A stretch of 38,701 bases of DNA, from contig JBKQPR010000272.1 of NCBI GenBank assembly GCA_052144935.1, forward strand, positions 1 through 38,701. The letters are read 5' to 3'. Made by a program: the position numbers and the translations under genes. This document shows, one piece after another, positions 10,945-19,105 of the stretch. The stretch is from JOPF133 sp052144935. GTDB taxonomy: Bacteria > Acidobacteriota > Terriglobia > Bryobacterales > Bryobacteraceae. Every line of letters begins with the position of its first letter. Position 1 is the first letter of the stretch. The notes below the pieces were generated by a model that was not told the origin of the DNA, searched no databases, and saw nothing but the letters and a program-made list of their open reading frames with translations.

Positions 10945-11979
10945 TTACCGGTAGTTCTCCATGAGCTTCCAGCCTACCTCGACAAACTGGCAGAGGGTCC
11001 GTTGCGTCGCGCCGAAGCCGACGAATTCCGAAGGCGGCATTCCATCCGGTTCATAGGCGCGCACGAATTCCGGCATCTGGCGGAGCCGTTCGATCGCGTC
11101 GGCGGGTATGGGCTTGTCGATGCGCTCCTCACGCGGCAGGTCCTGGGTAACGAAAATCTCCTGAAACGCCGGCGCGATGGACATCAACAGGTCCGCTCCG
11201 GCCAGCTCGGTGAGGTGGTAGTCTCCGCGCAAGGCCGCGATCAGCAGCACGGCCTGGTAGCCCCGCTCTCGATATATTCGATAGGCGCGCTTGGTAGCGG
11301 CCAGGCCGGACTGGCGGATATCGGATTCACTCACGGCGGCCTGGGTATCGTGAGCGACCTCCCGCAGGAAATCGTCCAGACGGCCGATCATGATCACGGC
11401 GAAACACTTTCCCGGCTGGACCCCTTTGGCTTTGGCGCGCTGGATGCCGGCCATGTGCCGCTCTCCGATGGCGATGACCTGCGGCACCGTGAAGCTGACG
11501 GTCATGGTAATGGCGATCCCCTCGGCAATGCAGTCCTCCATGACATCCAGACCCGCGCTGGTAGCCGGAAGCTTGACGGCGATATTGGGCGCCCACGCGT
11601 GATACCGCTTGGCCATGGGCATCATGCAATCCCGGTCGCCCGCGCGCCCCGGGTTGACCTGTCCGCAGACAAAGCCCGATTGGCCTTGGCTGGCCTCGTA
11701 TTCAGGCATGAGTTTCTCGGCCGTCCTGGTAACCGCGATCTGCATCAGCGCCTCGGCCTTCTGTTCCGGCGGCAGGTTCCGCGCGAGCACCGCCTGGATG
11801 GCCGGGGCCCACAATGGGCGGTCCTTCACCAGGGCCAGATTCGCCAGATAGGGATTCGTGGTGACGCCGATGGCGCCGCGTTGCAGGCCCAGCGCCAACT
11901 CGCCCGCTTCGGCGGAGTCGTGCCACCACTGTGTGCTGGTATTTCGGATAACCCAATCCAGGTAGGTTTGATTCGGCAT
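10945..11979 (-). CDS. Transaldolase-family protein
   Basis: A 344-residue class I aldolase-like protein. Family marks are GAIGVTTNPYL near the N terminus, NIAVKLPATSAGLD with the Schiff-base lysine, and EGIAITMTVSF. Its start ATG has GAGGAAATC just upstream. The stop codon abuts the E2 start, so it is the first gene of a tightly packed unit with E2, E3 and E1. Classical transaldolase moves a dihydroxyacetone unit between sugar phosphates, but this branch is longer than fructose-6-phosphate aldolases and shorter on motifs than TalB, so the donor and acceptor are not known. The position suggests it feeds or drains the substrate of the dehydrogenase complex; that is inference. Confidence 0.85.
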   Translation of the reverse strand: MPNQTYLDWVIRNTSTQWWHDSAEAGELALGLQRGAIGVTTNPYLANLALVKDRPLWAPAIQAVLARNLPPEQKAEALMQIAVTRTAEKLMPEYEASQGQSGFVCGQVNPGRAGDRDCMMPMAKRYHAWAPNIAVKLPATSAGLDVMEDCIAEGIAITMTVSFTVPQVIAIGERHMAGIQRAKAKGVQPGKCFAVIMIGRLDDFLREVAHDTQAAVSESDIRQSGLAATKRAYRIYRERGYQAVLLIAALRGDYHLTELAGADLLMSIAPAFQEIFVTQDLPREERIDKPIPADAIERLRQMPEFVRAYEPDGMPPSEFVGFGATQRTLCQFVEVGWKLMENYR

Positions 11980-12412
11980 GATTTCCTCGTATCGCGAACT
12001 ATCGGACCCGGCACCCCGGCAATTTCCGGCGGGCAGGCAGTTTCCGGAGAGTTGCCTCTTGAACAGCTATTCTATAACGCTGGCGGGCAGCGCCGCTCCG
12101 GCATTAGCCGAAAATGGGATCTGAATAGGCATTCCGGGCCTGTGAGGAAAATCATTCCGTGGCAGGCTTCCTCCGAAGCTGCGTCGTTGAGGGTGGCGTT
12201 TGGCCTTCCGAGCGCCGCGATCATTCCAAACGCCCATTTGAATGCCACCAGCGGTGAAGAAAAGCAGAAAGTGTTGAAAAAAGCCATTGACAGCCGAAAT
12301 GAGGCGTGGAATAGTTGAACAGGTGGACTTTTAACCGGGGTAATTGCTTTACCCGGAATCTGGAGTGGGCTTGCACTTCGGGCCTGGTGGGACTTGAGAG
12401 GAGCGAAAGCTC
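11980..12412. other. Divergent intergenic region between the metabolic cluster and the TonB region
   Basis: No convincing gene is seen in these 433 bases. On the minus strand a TATAGAAT-like -10 (plus-strand attcta at 12069-12074) lies about 90 bases before the transaldolase-family start. A perfect 9-bp inverted repeat ggcgtttgg/ccaaacgcc sits at 12195-12203 and 12226-12234 with a 22-base loop. A plus-strand promoter at 12287-12315 faces the downstream genes. Confidence 0.6.
12287..12315 (+). promoter_or_regulatory. Sigma-70 type promoter for the TonB-receptor region
   Basis: A consensus -35 TTGACA (12287-12292), a 17-base spacer and AATAGT (12310-12315) form a housekeeping-type promoter. 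It precedes the HdrC-like remnant and the TonB-dependent receptor gene. The -10 is imperfect. Confidence 0.5.
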
Positions 12413-12855
12413 ATGGCGCAGGTGGCATTGCTGGGGAAGGTTACGTTTTTGCCCGCTGGCGATGCGTCTCCCCCAGCGCCTGTTTCCAATGCAACCTCTG
12501 CGCGGCAGGATGTCCACTGACGTCAGCCATGGACCTAGCTGCCGCGCAAATCGTGCAATACCTGCTGCCGGGTGACTGTGAACCAGTTCTCCCCGGGCAG
12601 CCGATCCGGGCGTGCGTACATTGCGAGATGTGCACCGCGCGCCGCCAACAGCAAGTGGACATTTGCAAGCTGTTCCGTTTTCCGCGCGCCATGGCTCGGC
12701 GCAGCGGCCGGGTGGCGCCGGGCCAGGCCATTGCCACCTATTTCGCTTCCTCCTGGTTGAGGGATCTTTATGCGAACGATAGTACTCGTGATTGGATTGC
12801 TGGGAGCGGCGCTTGGCATAGCGTCCGCCCAAACCTTTGGAGAAATCACCGGTGA
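12413..12855 (+). pseudogene. Frameshifted HdrC-like 4Fe-4S protein remnant
   Basis: The sequence contains two linked iron-sulfur segments in the spacing of heterodisulfide-reductase subunit C-like proteins: CFQCNLCAAGCP (12481-12516), then MDLAAAQIVQYLL, then ACVHCEMCTARRQQQVDI (around 12610-12660). An ATG at 12413 with GAGAGGAG upstream starts in another frame. Adding one C to the C5 run at 12470-12474 would join it to the cysteine frame as MAQVALLGKVTFLPAGDASPPSACFQC. In the second cluster the fourth cysteine-proline of the usual CxxCxxCxxxCP is replaced by Arg-Gln, so even the joined product would lack one ligand. The cysteine frame runs on to 12855 and overlaps the TonB-receptor start by 86 bases, so its tail is probably not original. 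No HdrA/HdrB or electron-transfer partner is nearby. Confidence 0.6.
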
Positions 12856-15800
12856 AGTTCGAGACCCGAGCGGCGCGTTAGTTCCCAACGCGTCGGTTAC
12901 GGTCACCAATACCGCGACCAACGTGGCTCGCACAACGACTACAAATACCGACGGACTCTACGTTTTCCCCGATCTGGTGCCCGGAACGTACGACGTGAAG
13001 GTCACGGCGGCGGGCTTTGCCCCCATTGTGAAGGCGGGCATCTTGCTCCAGGTGCAGCAAACGGCGCGCGTCGATTTCACCCTTGCCGTGGGACAAGCCA
13101 CGGAGACGATCATGGTCTCTGCTAACGCGGCGTTGCTGTCCACCGAGAACGCCACGGTCGGCACCGTGATCGAGGAACAGCGCATCATGGACCTGCCGTT
13201 GAACGGCCGCAGTTACTTCAGCCTGGTGGCTCTGAGTCCCAACGTGACAACCGGATTTGTCGCCCCGGCGCAGGCGTCCGGCCGCCTGGGCGGTTCGCGC
13301 GGCTCTCTCACCATCGCCGTAACGGGGGGGCGTACAACCTGGGAGAACTATACCCTCGACGGCATCACCAATACGGATATCGACTTCAATACCTATATTC
13401 TCCAGCCGTCGGTGGACGCCCTGCAGGAATTCAAGGTGCAATCCGGCATTTACCCGGCGGAGTTCGGGCGGGAACTGGGGCAGGTGAACGCCGCCACCAA
13501 GCCCGGCACCAATGAATACCACGGCGCCATGTGGGAGTTCCTGCGCAACGACAAGCTGGACGCGGTGCCTTACGACTTCGCTTCGGCCAGCCGCGGTCCG
13601 GGCAATCCCCCGCCCGTGAAAGCGCCTTACAAACAGAACCAGTACGGATACGAATTGGGCGGGCCAATCCGCATTCCGAAGCTCTTCAACGGAAAGAACC
13701 GGCTGTTCTTCATGTCGAATTTCGAGGAGTACAACTCCCGCCAGACCACGCCTGGGCTCATTACCACGCTGCCAGCGGCGATGCGCCAGGGAGATTTTTC
13801 GTCTATTCTCTCGGCCAGCTACGTACTTTATGATCCGCTCTCGAAAAACCTCGGGACCTCCACGGTTTCCGCCCAACAGCTTGCCAGCGTGGTCGCCACG
13901 CAGACTCCCTTCCCCGGCAACATCATCCCCTCCAGCCGGATCAGTCCGGATTCCACGCTGCTGCTTAGTAAGTGGGATCCATTGCCGAACCTGACGCAGA
14001 CCACTGCCGGATTGCCATTCCACAACTATCAATACGGTGTGTACGTTCCGCTCGACAAGGACACGCTCACGGAACGCATCGATTTCTCCGAAAGCTCCAA
14101 ATCGCAGTGGTTTGGCCGCTATAGTTGGAACGACGAATCCACCCTATCGACCGCCCCGATCACCGACGACGGAGAAACGTTGTATACGCGGGCAAGCCAG
14201 TGGGAGCTCTCCAACGTCCGGACCTTTTCCCCGACCAAAGTCAACGAGGCGCGGTTCGGCTACAATTCGCTGTTCAACAACATCACCCAACAACTGGCGG
14301 GCAAAGAGAACGTGAACCAGGAACTGGGCCTGCCGGTCGTGCCCACCGATCCGAATTCCTTTGGCGTACCCAACATCGACTTCCTCAACGGCAACCTGAC
14401 CACATACGGCAACCCGACCTCGAGCCCATTTCAGATCAACGACAAATACTTTGAATGGGTGGACAACTTTTCGTGGGTCATCGGGAAGCACTCGCTGCGG
14501 TTTGGCGGAGAATACCGCTACAACGAGTTTCCACAGATCGGCAACGAGTTTCCGCGCGGCCAGTTCTATTTCGACGGCCGGTACACGAACCAAGTCACGG
14601 CATCGGGCGGGGGAGTCGGCGGCTTTTCGGGCGCGGATATGCTGCTGGGCGATCCGTATGAGGCCATTGTCGCCGTTTCGCTGGCATCCACCGATTTCCG
14701 CGACAGTGAATGGGCAACCTACATCGACGACACTTGGCGTGTCCGTCCGCACCTGACCCTGAGCTTGGGTCTCCGGTGGGAGGTTTCGCAACCGTTGCTG
14801 GACGCATCCGGCCACGAGCCGAATGTCCAGCTCCAACAGCCGCTTCCCAACCAGGCGGACGTGTCGAATCCGGCCCTTCAGCCGGTTTTCGTCCGCACCG
14901 GAACGGGGGGGAATTTTTACCAGGGCCTCAACTTCCGATACGAACCTTATTGGGAGACCCCTGGCCTTTCACCCCTTCCCGCTGTCACTCTTCCCTTGCA
15001 AACGGTCCAGGACGGCCGCATGGGCAGCCGGTTGATCAACACCAACTACGGCGATTTCGCTCCCCGTATTGGCATTGCTTACAGCCCGTCCGACAAGTGG
15101 TCGTTCCGCCTCGGCTACGGCATCTTCTACAACATGGAGAGCAAGAACTCCATCTTCGACCTGGCGCGCGGATTGGGTGGCCGGGCTACCACGCTGGCGA
15201 GCACCACCTATGCGCCGCCGACGTTCACTTACACCAACTTCCTCAACACAGCGGCGCTTCCCGTGACCATCCCGGCCGGCCTTACCTGGGGCGCGGCACA
15301 ACACCTGCCCGACAGTTCCACCCAGCAGTACGTCGTGAACGTGCAGCGGATGATCGGCACCAACAGTACGGCGGAAATCGGCTACACCGGCTCGGTCAGC
15401 CGCCATCTGGCCTTCCTGCTGGACGAGAATCAGGGGATTTTGAGCGCAACCTTGCCGACGCAGCTACGCTTGCCCTATCCGGAATGGGGTGCTTCGGGAA
15501 TCCAGTATGTGATGGCCGCCGCCAGTGGGGATTACAACAGCCTCCGCGCCCAGTGGACTACCAGGCTCAGCAATAACCTGAACGCCTTGCTGGGCTACAC
15601 ATGGTCCAGATCTCTGGACGAGACCAGCAGCATCCGCGGCAGCGTCGGGGCCGACTTCTCTCCCCAGAACGCGCTCTGCCCCACCACTTGCGAATACGGC
15701 CCTTCGGATTTCAATATTCCGCAGCGCTTCGTCGCATCCATTCTCTACATTCTGCCCTTTGGTAAGGGTCAGGCTTTTCTGAACCATGGCGGCGTCGTGA

Positions 15801-16279
15801 ACCAGGTCGTCGGCGGCTGGCAACTCAGCACCATCACGACTCTGCAAAGTGGCGGCGCGATCGATACGTCCTCCTGGGATTCGGGCGGGACAAACTTCGT
15901 TTCCAACGCCACGCGGCTGAGCTGCGTTCCTGGTGTGAACCCGATTCTACCCAACAACAACCAGAATGCCTGGTTCAACCCGGCGGCATTTTCCGATCCC
16001 GTCTCCGGCACCTTTGGCACCTGCTCGCGCAACAACCTGCGCGGACCGTGGCTGGGGAACGAGGATGTTTCCATCGTCAAGTATTTCCACCTTGGCGAAA
16101 AAAGGACTCTGGAATTCCGCACCGAGATGTTCAACGCTCCCAACCACGTGCTGTTGAGCGAAGGCGGGCAGTTGAGCTGGGGCAACGGCTCGACCCCGAC
16201 GCCCTCCGCCAGCTTCACCAAAATTCAAAGTGCGAGCGCCATGCGCCAGATCCAGTTCGCGCTTAAGTTCAGCTTCTGA
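12770..16279 (+). CDS. Oar-like TonB-dependent receptor with N-terminal carboxypeptidase-regulatory domain
   Basis: An outer-membrane protein of 1169 residues. A signal peptide (MRTIVLVIGLLGAALGIASAQ) is followed by a carboxypeptidase-regulatory-like beta-sandwich (about 25-105, with GEVRDPSGALVPNASVTVTN). Next come a plug domain (MDLPLNGRSYFSLVALSP, YTLDGITNTD, VQSGIYPAEFGRELG) and a large beta-barrel ending in the aromatic C terminus FALKFSF. This is the acidobacterial Oar-type layout. The ATG has GAGGGATC upstream. Substrate import is assumed by family and the substrate is unknown. The Gfo/Idh/MocA gene 82 bases downstream suggests a sugar or polyol context. Confidence 0.95.
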   Translation: MRTIVLVIGLLGAALGIASAQTFGEITGEVRDPSGALVPNASVTVTNTATNVARTTTTNTDGLYVFPDLVPGTYDVKVTAAGFAPIVKAGILLQVQQTARVDFTLAVGQATETIMVSANAALLSTENATVGTVIEEQRIMDLPLNGRSYFSLVALSPNVTTGFVAPAQASGRLGGSRGSLTIAVTGGRTTWENYTLDGITNTDIDFNTYILQPSVDALQEFKVQSGIYPAEFGRELGQVNAATKPGTNEYHGAMWEFLRNDKLDAVPYDFASASRGPGNPPPVKAPYKQNQYGYELGGPIRIPKLFNGKNRLFFMSNFEEYNSRQTTPGLITTLPAAMRQGDFSSILSASYVLYDPLSKNLGTSTVSAQQLASVVATQTPFPGNIIPSSRISPDSTLLLSKWDPLPNLTQTTAGLPFHNYQYGVYVPLDKDTLTERIDFSESSKSQWFGRYSWNDESTLSTAPITDDGETLYTRASQWELSNVRTFSPTKVNEARFGYNSLFNNITQQLAGKENVNQELGLPVVPTDPNSFGVPNIDFLNGNLTTYGNPTSSPFQINDKYFEWVDNFSWVIGKHSLRFGGEYRYNEFPQIGNEFPRGQFYFDGRYTNQVTASGGGVGGFSGADMLLGDPYEAIVAVSLASTDFRDSEWATYIDDTWRVRPHLTLSLGLRWEVSQPLLDASGHEPNVQLQQPLPNQADVSNPALQPVFVRTGTGGNFYQGLNFRYEPYWETPGLSPLPAVTLPLQTVQDGRMGSRLINTNYGDFAPRIGIAYSPSDKWSFRLGYGIFYNMESKNSIFDLARGLGGRATTLASTTYAPPTFTYTNFLNTAALPVTIPAGLTWGAAQHLPDSSTQQYVVNVQRMIGTNSTAEIGYTGSVSRHLAFLLDENQGILSATLPTQLRLPYPEWGASGIQYVMAAASGDYNSLRAQWTTRLSNNLNALLGYTWSRSLDETSSIRGSVGADFSPQNALCPTTCEYGPSDFNIPQRFVASILYILPFGKGQAFLNHGGVVNQVVGGWQLSTITTLQSGGAIDTSSWDSGGTNFVSNATRLSCVPGVNPILPNNNQNAWFNPAAFSDPVSGTFGTCSRNNLRGPWLGNEDVSIVKYFHLGEKRTLEFRTEMFNAPNHVLLSEGGQLSWGNGSTPTPSASFTKIQSASAMRQIQFALKFSF

Positions 16280-16296
16280 CGGTTCTGAGTGCCCTT

Positions 16297-16326
16297 GCGG
16301 GATGCGGCCTTTCCGCCGCATCCCGC
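16297..16326 (+). terminator. Perfect 12-bp hairpin between receptor and oxidoreductase genes
   Basis: gcgggatgcggc and gccgcatcccgc form a perfect 12-bp stem with a 6-base loop (ctttcc), starting 17 bases after the receptor stop. No T-run follows, so it may be a weak terminator, a processing site or an mRNA-stabilising element setting unequal expression of the two genes. Confidence 0.55.
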
Positions 16327-16361
16327 CCAACCTCCATCGAAATGAGTTAAAAAGGTATGAG

Positions 16362-17765
16362 ATGCTGAATAAACTAGACACGGCCCAGGCCACCCGGCGA
16401 GGGTTCCTGGGGGCGGCCGCCTTGACGGCCGCGCAATACAAACGAGTTCTCGGCGCCAATGACCGTATCGGCATTGGGTTCATCGGGTTCGGGCTGATCG
16501 GCAAACAGCACGTCACCGATTTCAAGAAGTTCGCCGATGTCGATATCGTCGGCCTCTCGGACGTTTACAAGCCGCGTCTGGAGGAAGGCCTCAAATACAT
16601 CGGAAATCCCAATGCCAAGGGTTACAGCGATTTCCGTAAGATGTATGAGAACAAAGATATTCAAGGTGTCCTCGTGGCCACGCCCGACCACTGGCACGCG
16701 CTGCTCACCATTATGGCTTGCGCGGCGGGCAAGGACGTCTACGTCGAAAAGCCGATGACCGTGTTCATCGACGAAGGCAAGTGGATGATCCAGGCGGCGC
16801 GCAAATACAACCGCATCGTGGTTGTGGGCACCCAGCGGCGCCACGGCAAGGGCGTTGCGGAGGCCAAGAAGGTCATCGAAAGCGGCCAGCTTGGGAAGAT
16901 CCATTCCATCCGGATCGCCTCCTATCGCAACATTTATCCCGGATTCGGCAAGACTCCCATCTCGGATCCGCCCCCCGAGATCGACTACGACATGTGGCTC
17001 GGCCCGTCGCCCAAGACGCCGTACCAGAGGCACCGCGCCCTGTACCACTTCCGCTGGTTCTGGAATTATTCCGGCGGCCAGATGACCAACCTGGGGGCTC
17101 ATACCATGGACCAGGTGCTGTGGTGCATGAACGTGAAGGGTCCGACCATGGCGATGTCTACCGGCGGCCGGTTCGCGTTGGAAGACGACGGCGAGACGCC
17201 CGATACCCAGGACGCCATATGGCAATTCCCGGGCGGTTTCACGGTGAATTATGCCATCCGCGAAGCCAACGCCATGCGCGGCGATACCGCCACGCGCGGG
17301 CAGGTCTACCTGGGGACCAAGGGCAGCCTGGTGCTGGCCGGCGGCTGGGAGGTTGTACCGGAGAACAAGATCGATCCGGTCAACGACATCCCGCGTTTCA
17401 CGGGACAGCCCATCGGCGGTCCGGTCTATAGCGATGTGAAGCCGACGCCGTGGATTCAAGGTTCCAAGGGCGGAGTGGAGTCCGACGCCCGCTACGGGAC
17501 CGGCGGCGAAGACACCATGGCCATGAACGAGCGGGACTGGCTGAGCAGCATGCGGACCCGCAAGCGCCCCCTGTGCGAAGTGGAGGATGGCCACAAGGTG
17601 GCCGTGGCATGCAACCTGGCCAACATGTCCCTGCGGCTCGGCCGCGCTATCCAATGGGATCCCGATAAGGAGCAGGTGATCGGCGATAAGGAAGCCGCCG
17701 CCATGTGTTACAAACCTTATCGCGCCCCCTGGGATGGCGTTCTCAAGAGCCTGGTAAAAGTCTAG
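16362..17765 (+). CDS. Gfo/Idh/MocA-family oxidoreductase with Tat-like leader
   Basis: A 467-residue NAD(P)-dependent oxidoreductase. The start ATG (MLNKLDTAQATRRGFLG) is preceded by AAAGG; the open frame extends upstream without conserved sequence. A twin-arginine-like leader (Arg12-Arg13) is followed by GANDRIGIGFIGFGLIG (Rossmann motif), ATPDHWH, DVYVEKPMTV (catalytic lysine in EKP) and IDYDMWLGPSP. The C-terminal substrate domain is intact (FRWFWNYSGGQMTNLGAH and RLGRAIQWDPDKEQVIGD). Members oxidise or epimerise sugars and inositols, but the substrate is not predictable here. It follows the TonB receptor across a hairpin and probably shares its transcript. It is the intact paralogue of the truncated copy at 2669-3454. 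Confidence 0.93.
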   Translation: MLNKLDTAQATRRGFLGAAALTAAQYKRVLGANDRIGIGFIGFGLIGKQHVTDFKKFADVDIVGLSDVYKPRLEEGLKYIGNPNAKGYSDFRKMYENKDIQGVLVATPDHWHALLTIMACAAGKDVYVEKPMTVFIDEGKWMIQAARKYNRIVVVGTQRRHGKGVAEAKKVIESGQLGKIHSIRIASYRNIYPGFGKTPISDPPPEIDYDMWLGPSPKTPYQRHRALYHFRWFWNYSGGQMTNLGAHTMDQVLWCMNVKGPTMAMSTGGRFALEDDGETPDTQDAIWQFPGGFTVNYAIREANAMRGDTATRGQVYLGTKGSLVLAGGWEVVPENKIDPVNDIPRFTGQPIGGPVYSDVKPTPWIQGSKGGVESDARYGTGGEDTMAMNERDWLSSMRTRKRPLCEVEDGHKVAVACNLANMSLRLGRAIQWDPDKEQVIGDKEAAAMCYKPYRAPWDGVLKSLVKV

Positions 17766-17973
17766 TTTTCCAGTAGTGAGCCCGGCACAGGCAGAGGTGC
17801 AGGTGCTGCGCGTTGGAGGGATCGGGGCGCCGTTGTTCAGTGCAGGGAGGAAGATCTCGTTGCCCACTGGCCGGCAAATTCTGTAACACGGCTCGGATGG
17901 TGTCCATTCCCTGAGTGCTGGCAGGGTGGTTTTGATCCGATCCCTTGCATTGATGGCGGCCTGCGGCCCATGG

Positions 17974-17988
17974 CTTGCGCAGGATTCG
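17974..17988 (+). repeat. 15-base direct repeat, copy 1
   Basis: cttgcgcaggattcg occurs here and again at 18995-19009. The following bases are also similar (both reach a gcgcg then ggtaag stretch), so the shared block is about 40 bases with gaps. Confidence 0.6.
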
Positions 17989-18069
17989 CTTGTGGTCCCC
18001 GCGCGCGCGGTAAGTCAGGTGTTGTCGACCGAGTTACAGGGTGCCGCGCAAACCGGCCGCCCTGCTTAA

Positions 18070-18097
18070 GGAAAACCCGGGACAGCCTCATTGTTCC
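18070..18097 (+). repeat. REP-like element, copy 1
   Basis: The block ggaaaacccgggacagcc with a downstream ttcc resembles the gggacagccc-centred intergenic repeats associated with REP-associated tyrosine transposases. A similar block lies at 18722-18748. No such transposase gene is present in the window. Confidence 0.4.
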
Positions 18098-18102
18098 AGC
18101 CC

Positions 18103-18639
18103 CTACTGTACTACCGGACCCGCTGTGGGATCCTCGATGCGCAAGCCCATCACCAGCGTCCGCAACACTTCGTCCCACACGCGCTCGAGCCCAGCGGCGC
18201 GGTTCGACCAGTAGTTCATCGAGATCAAGCAGAGTACCGGCCCGCGTACGAGGGCGACGCGGAAGCGTGCGTCGCGTTTGTACTCGGCATCGATATATCT
18301 CTGTTCCAGCCAGGCAATCTCCAGGTCGCCACGCGCAATGTGGTGGATCTCCGACTGCTGGTATGGCTTCCGGTCATTGGCGAGCGTGTCCCGCAGTGTG
18401 TCATCGAGAGACAACTCCCGGACGTGCTCGGCTGGCACCCGGAAGATCGACACCCCGAGATCGCAGCTTTCGACCGATGGCGGCCGGTCGTGAAGATGCA
18501 CCGCGCCCTCGTCTGGCTCGACGATCCAGTTGCCGGGGTAATCGAACCGCACCAAACCGCGGTCGATAACGCAAATGGAATAGCCGGGTTTGCTCTTCCA
18601 GGTGTGATTGCTTTTGAGTTTGAGCTTTCCGACGTCCAT
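18103..18639 (-). CDS. Conserved-looking protein of unknown function
   Basis: A 178-residue soluble protein that I do not recognise. It starts MDVGKLKLKSNHTWKSKPGYSI and alternates short predicted strands with a central helical part. The segment RFDYPGNWIVEPDE followed by a strand and an amphipathic stretch is reminiscent of DcrB/PsbP-like small alpha-beta folds, which is only a guess. There is no signal peptide or membrane helix. It is complete, with a -10-like TAAGAT 6 bases before the ATG, consistent with a leaderless transcript. It stands alone between repeat-bearing gaps. Confidence 0.7.
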   Translation of the reverse strand: MDVGKLKLKSNHTWKSKPGYSICVIDRGLVRFDYPGNWIVEPDEGAVHLHDRPPSVESCDLGVSIFRVPAEHVRELSLDDTLRDTLANDRKPYQQSEIHHIARGDLEIAWLEQRYIDAEYKRDARFRVALVRGPVLCLISMNYWSNRAAGLERVWDEVLRTLVMGLRIEDPTAGPVVQ

Positions 18640-18721
18640 ATTCGTATCTTACCGGCAACCGGCGGGCTGGCGCTGAACGTTTCACTCGAACGGCTGGGCG
18701 AAGCCGGGATTGTGGCCCTCC

Positions 18722-18748
18722 GGGAAAACAGGGACAGCCCCTTTTTCC
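18722..18748 (+). repeat. REP-like element, copy 2
   Basis: gggaaaacagggacagcc followed by a C/T run to ttcc forms an interrupted inverted repeat (ggaaaa ... tttttcc) and shares the gggacagcc core with 18070-18097 in the same orientation. Confidence 0.4.
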
Positions 18749-18900
18749 AACCGGACCGCCCGGCCTGCACGTTCGCGCTGATTGACTCAAAGTTGACGGG
18801 TCCAACGCTGCGAGGGAAGATCCCGTTTATTTTGTAATACCGATTCTCTTTTCGCTTGCGTTGCCTGTCCACAGGAGCGACGAGGAGGCTGACTGGAAGA

Positions 18901-18930
18901 GGCCAGCGGCCAGCTCGCTGGCGCTGGTCC
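18901..18930. repeat. Imperfect hairpin
   Basis: ggccagcggccagc and gctggcgctggtcc pair with one bulge and one mismatch around a two-base loop (tc). The stem is about 13 bp. It has no T-run and its role is unknown. Confidence 0.45.
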
Positions 18931-18994
18931 ATTGCGGAGCCAAGTTGCCGGCCGCCGCGCCAGCCCAAGTATCCGAGGACTGATGGACACGGTA

Positions 18995-19009
18995 CTTGCG
19001 CAGGATTCG
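18995..19009 (+). repeat. 15-base direct repeat, copy 2
   Basis: Second copy of cttgcgcaggattcg, 1021 bases after the first and in the same orientation. Confidence 0.6.
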
Positions 19010-19105
19010 GTTGGATTCCGCGCGGTGGTAAGCCCTTTGTTTGCAAGCGCGCAACGAGCAAGCCGATGATTTAAGCAAGTCGTCAGTTGTGATAACGAAC
19101 CGGGT

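Larger units (their letters stand above)
17766..18102. other. Gene-free repeat-bearing region
   Basis: No supported gene. It holds one copy of a 15-base direct repeat (cttgcgcaggattcg at 17974-17988; second copy at 18995-19009) and a REP-like block at 18070-18097. The open frames here lack protein-like composition. Confidence 0.5.
18640..19105. other. Gene-free repeat-bearing region
   Basis: No supported gene in these 466 bases. It holds a REP-like block (18722-18748), a strong imperfect hairpin at 18901-18930 and the second copy of the 15-base repeat at 18995-19009. The area may be decayed sequence or a site of past insertions. Confidence 0.5.

Noticed and set aside
10870..12318. A 482-codon plus-strand open frame opposite the transaldolase-family gene
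   Set aside because: It lies antisense to a recognisable gene and shows no family features.
16374..17867. A 497-codon open frame opposite the Gfo/Idh/MocA gene
   Set aside because: Antisense shadow of a conserved enzyme, with no domain or ribosome site.
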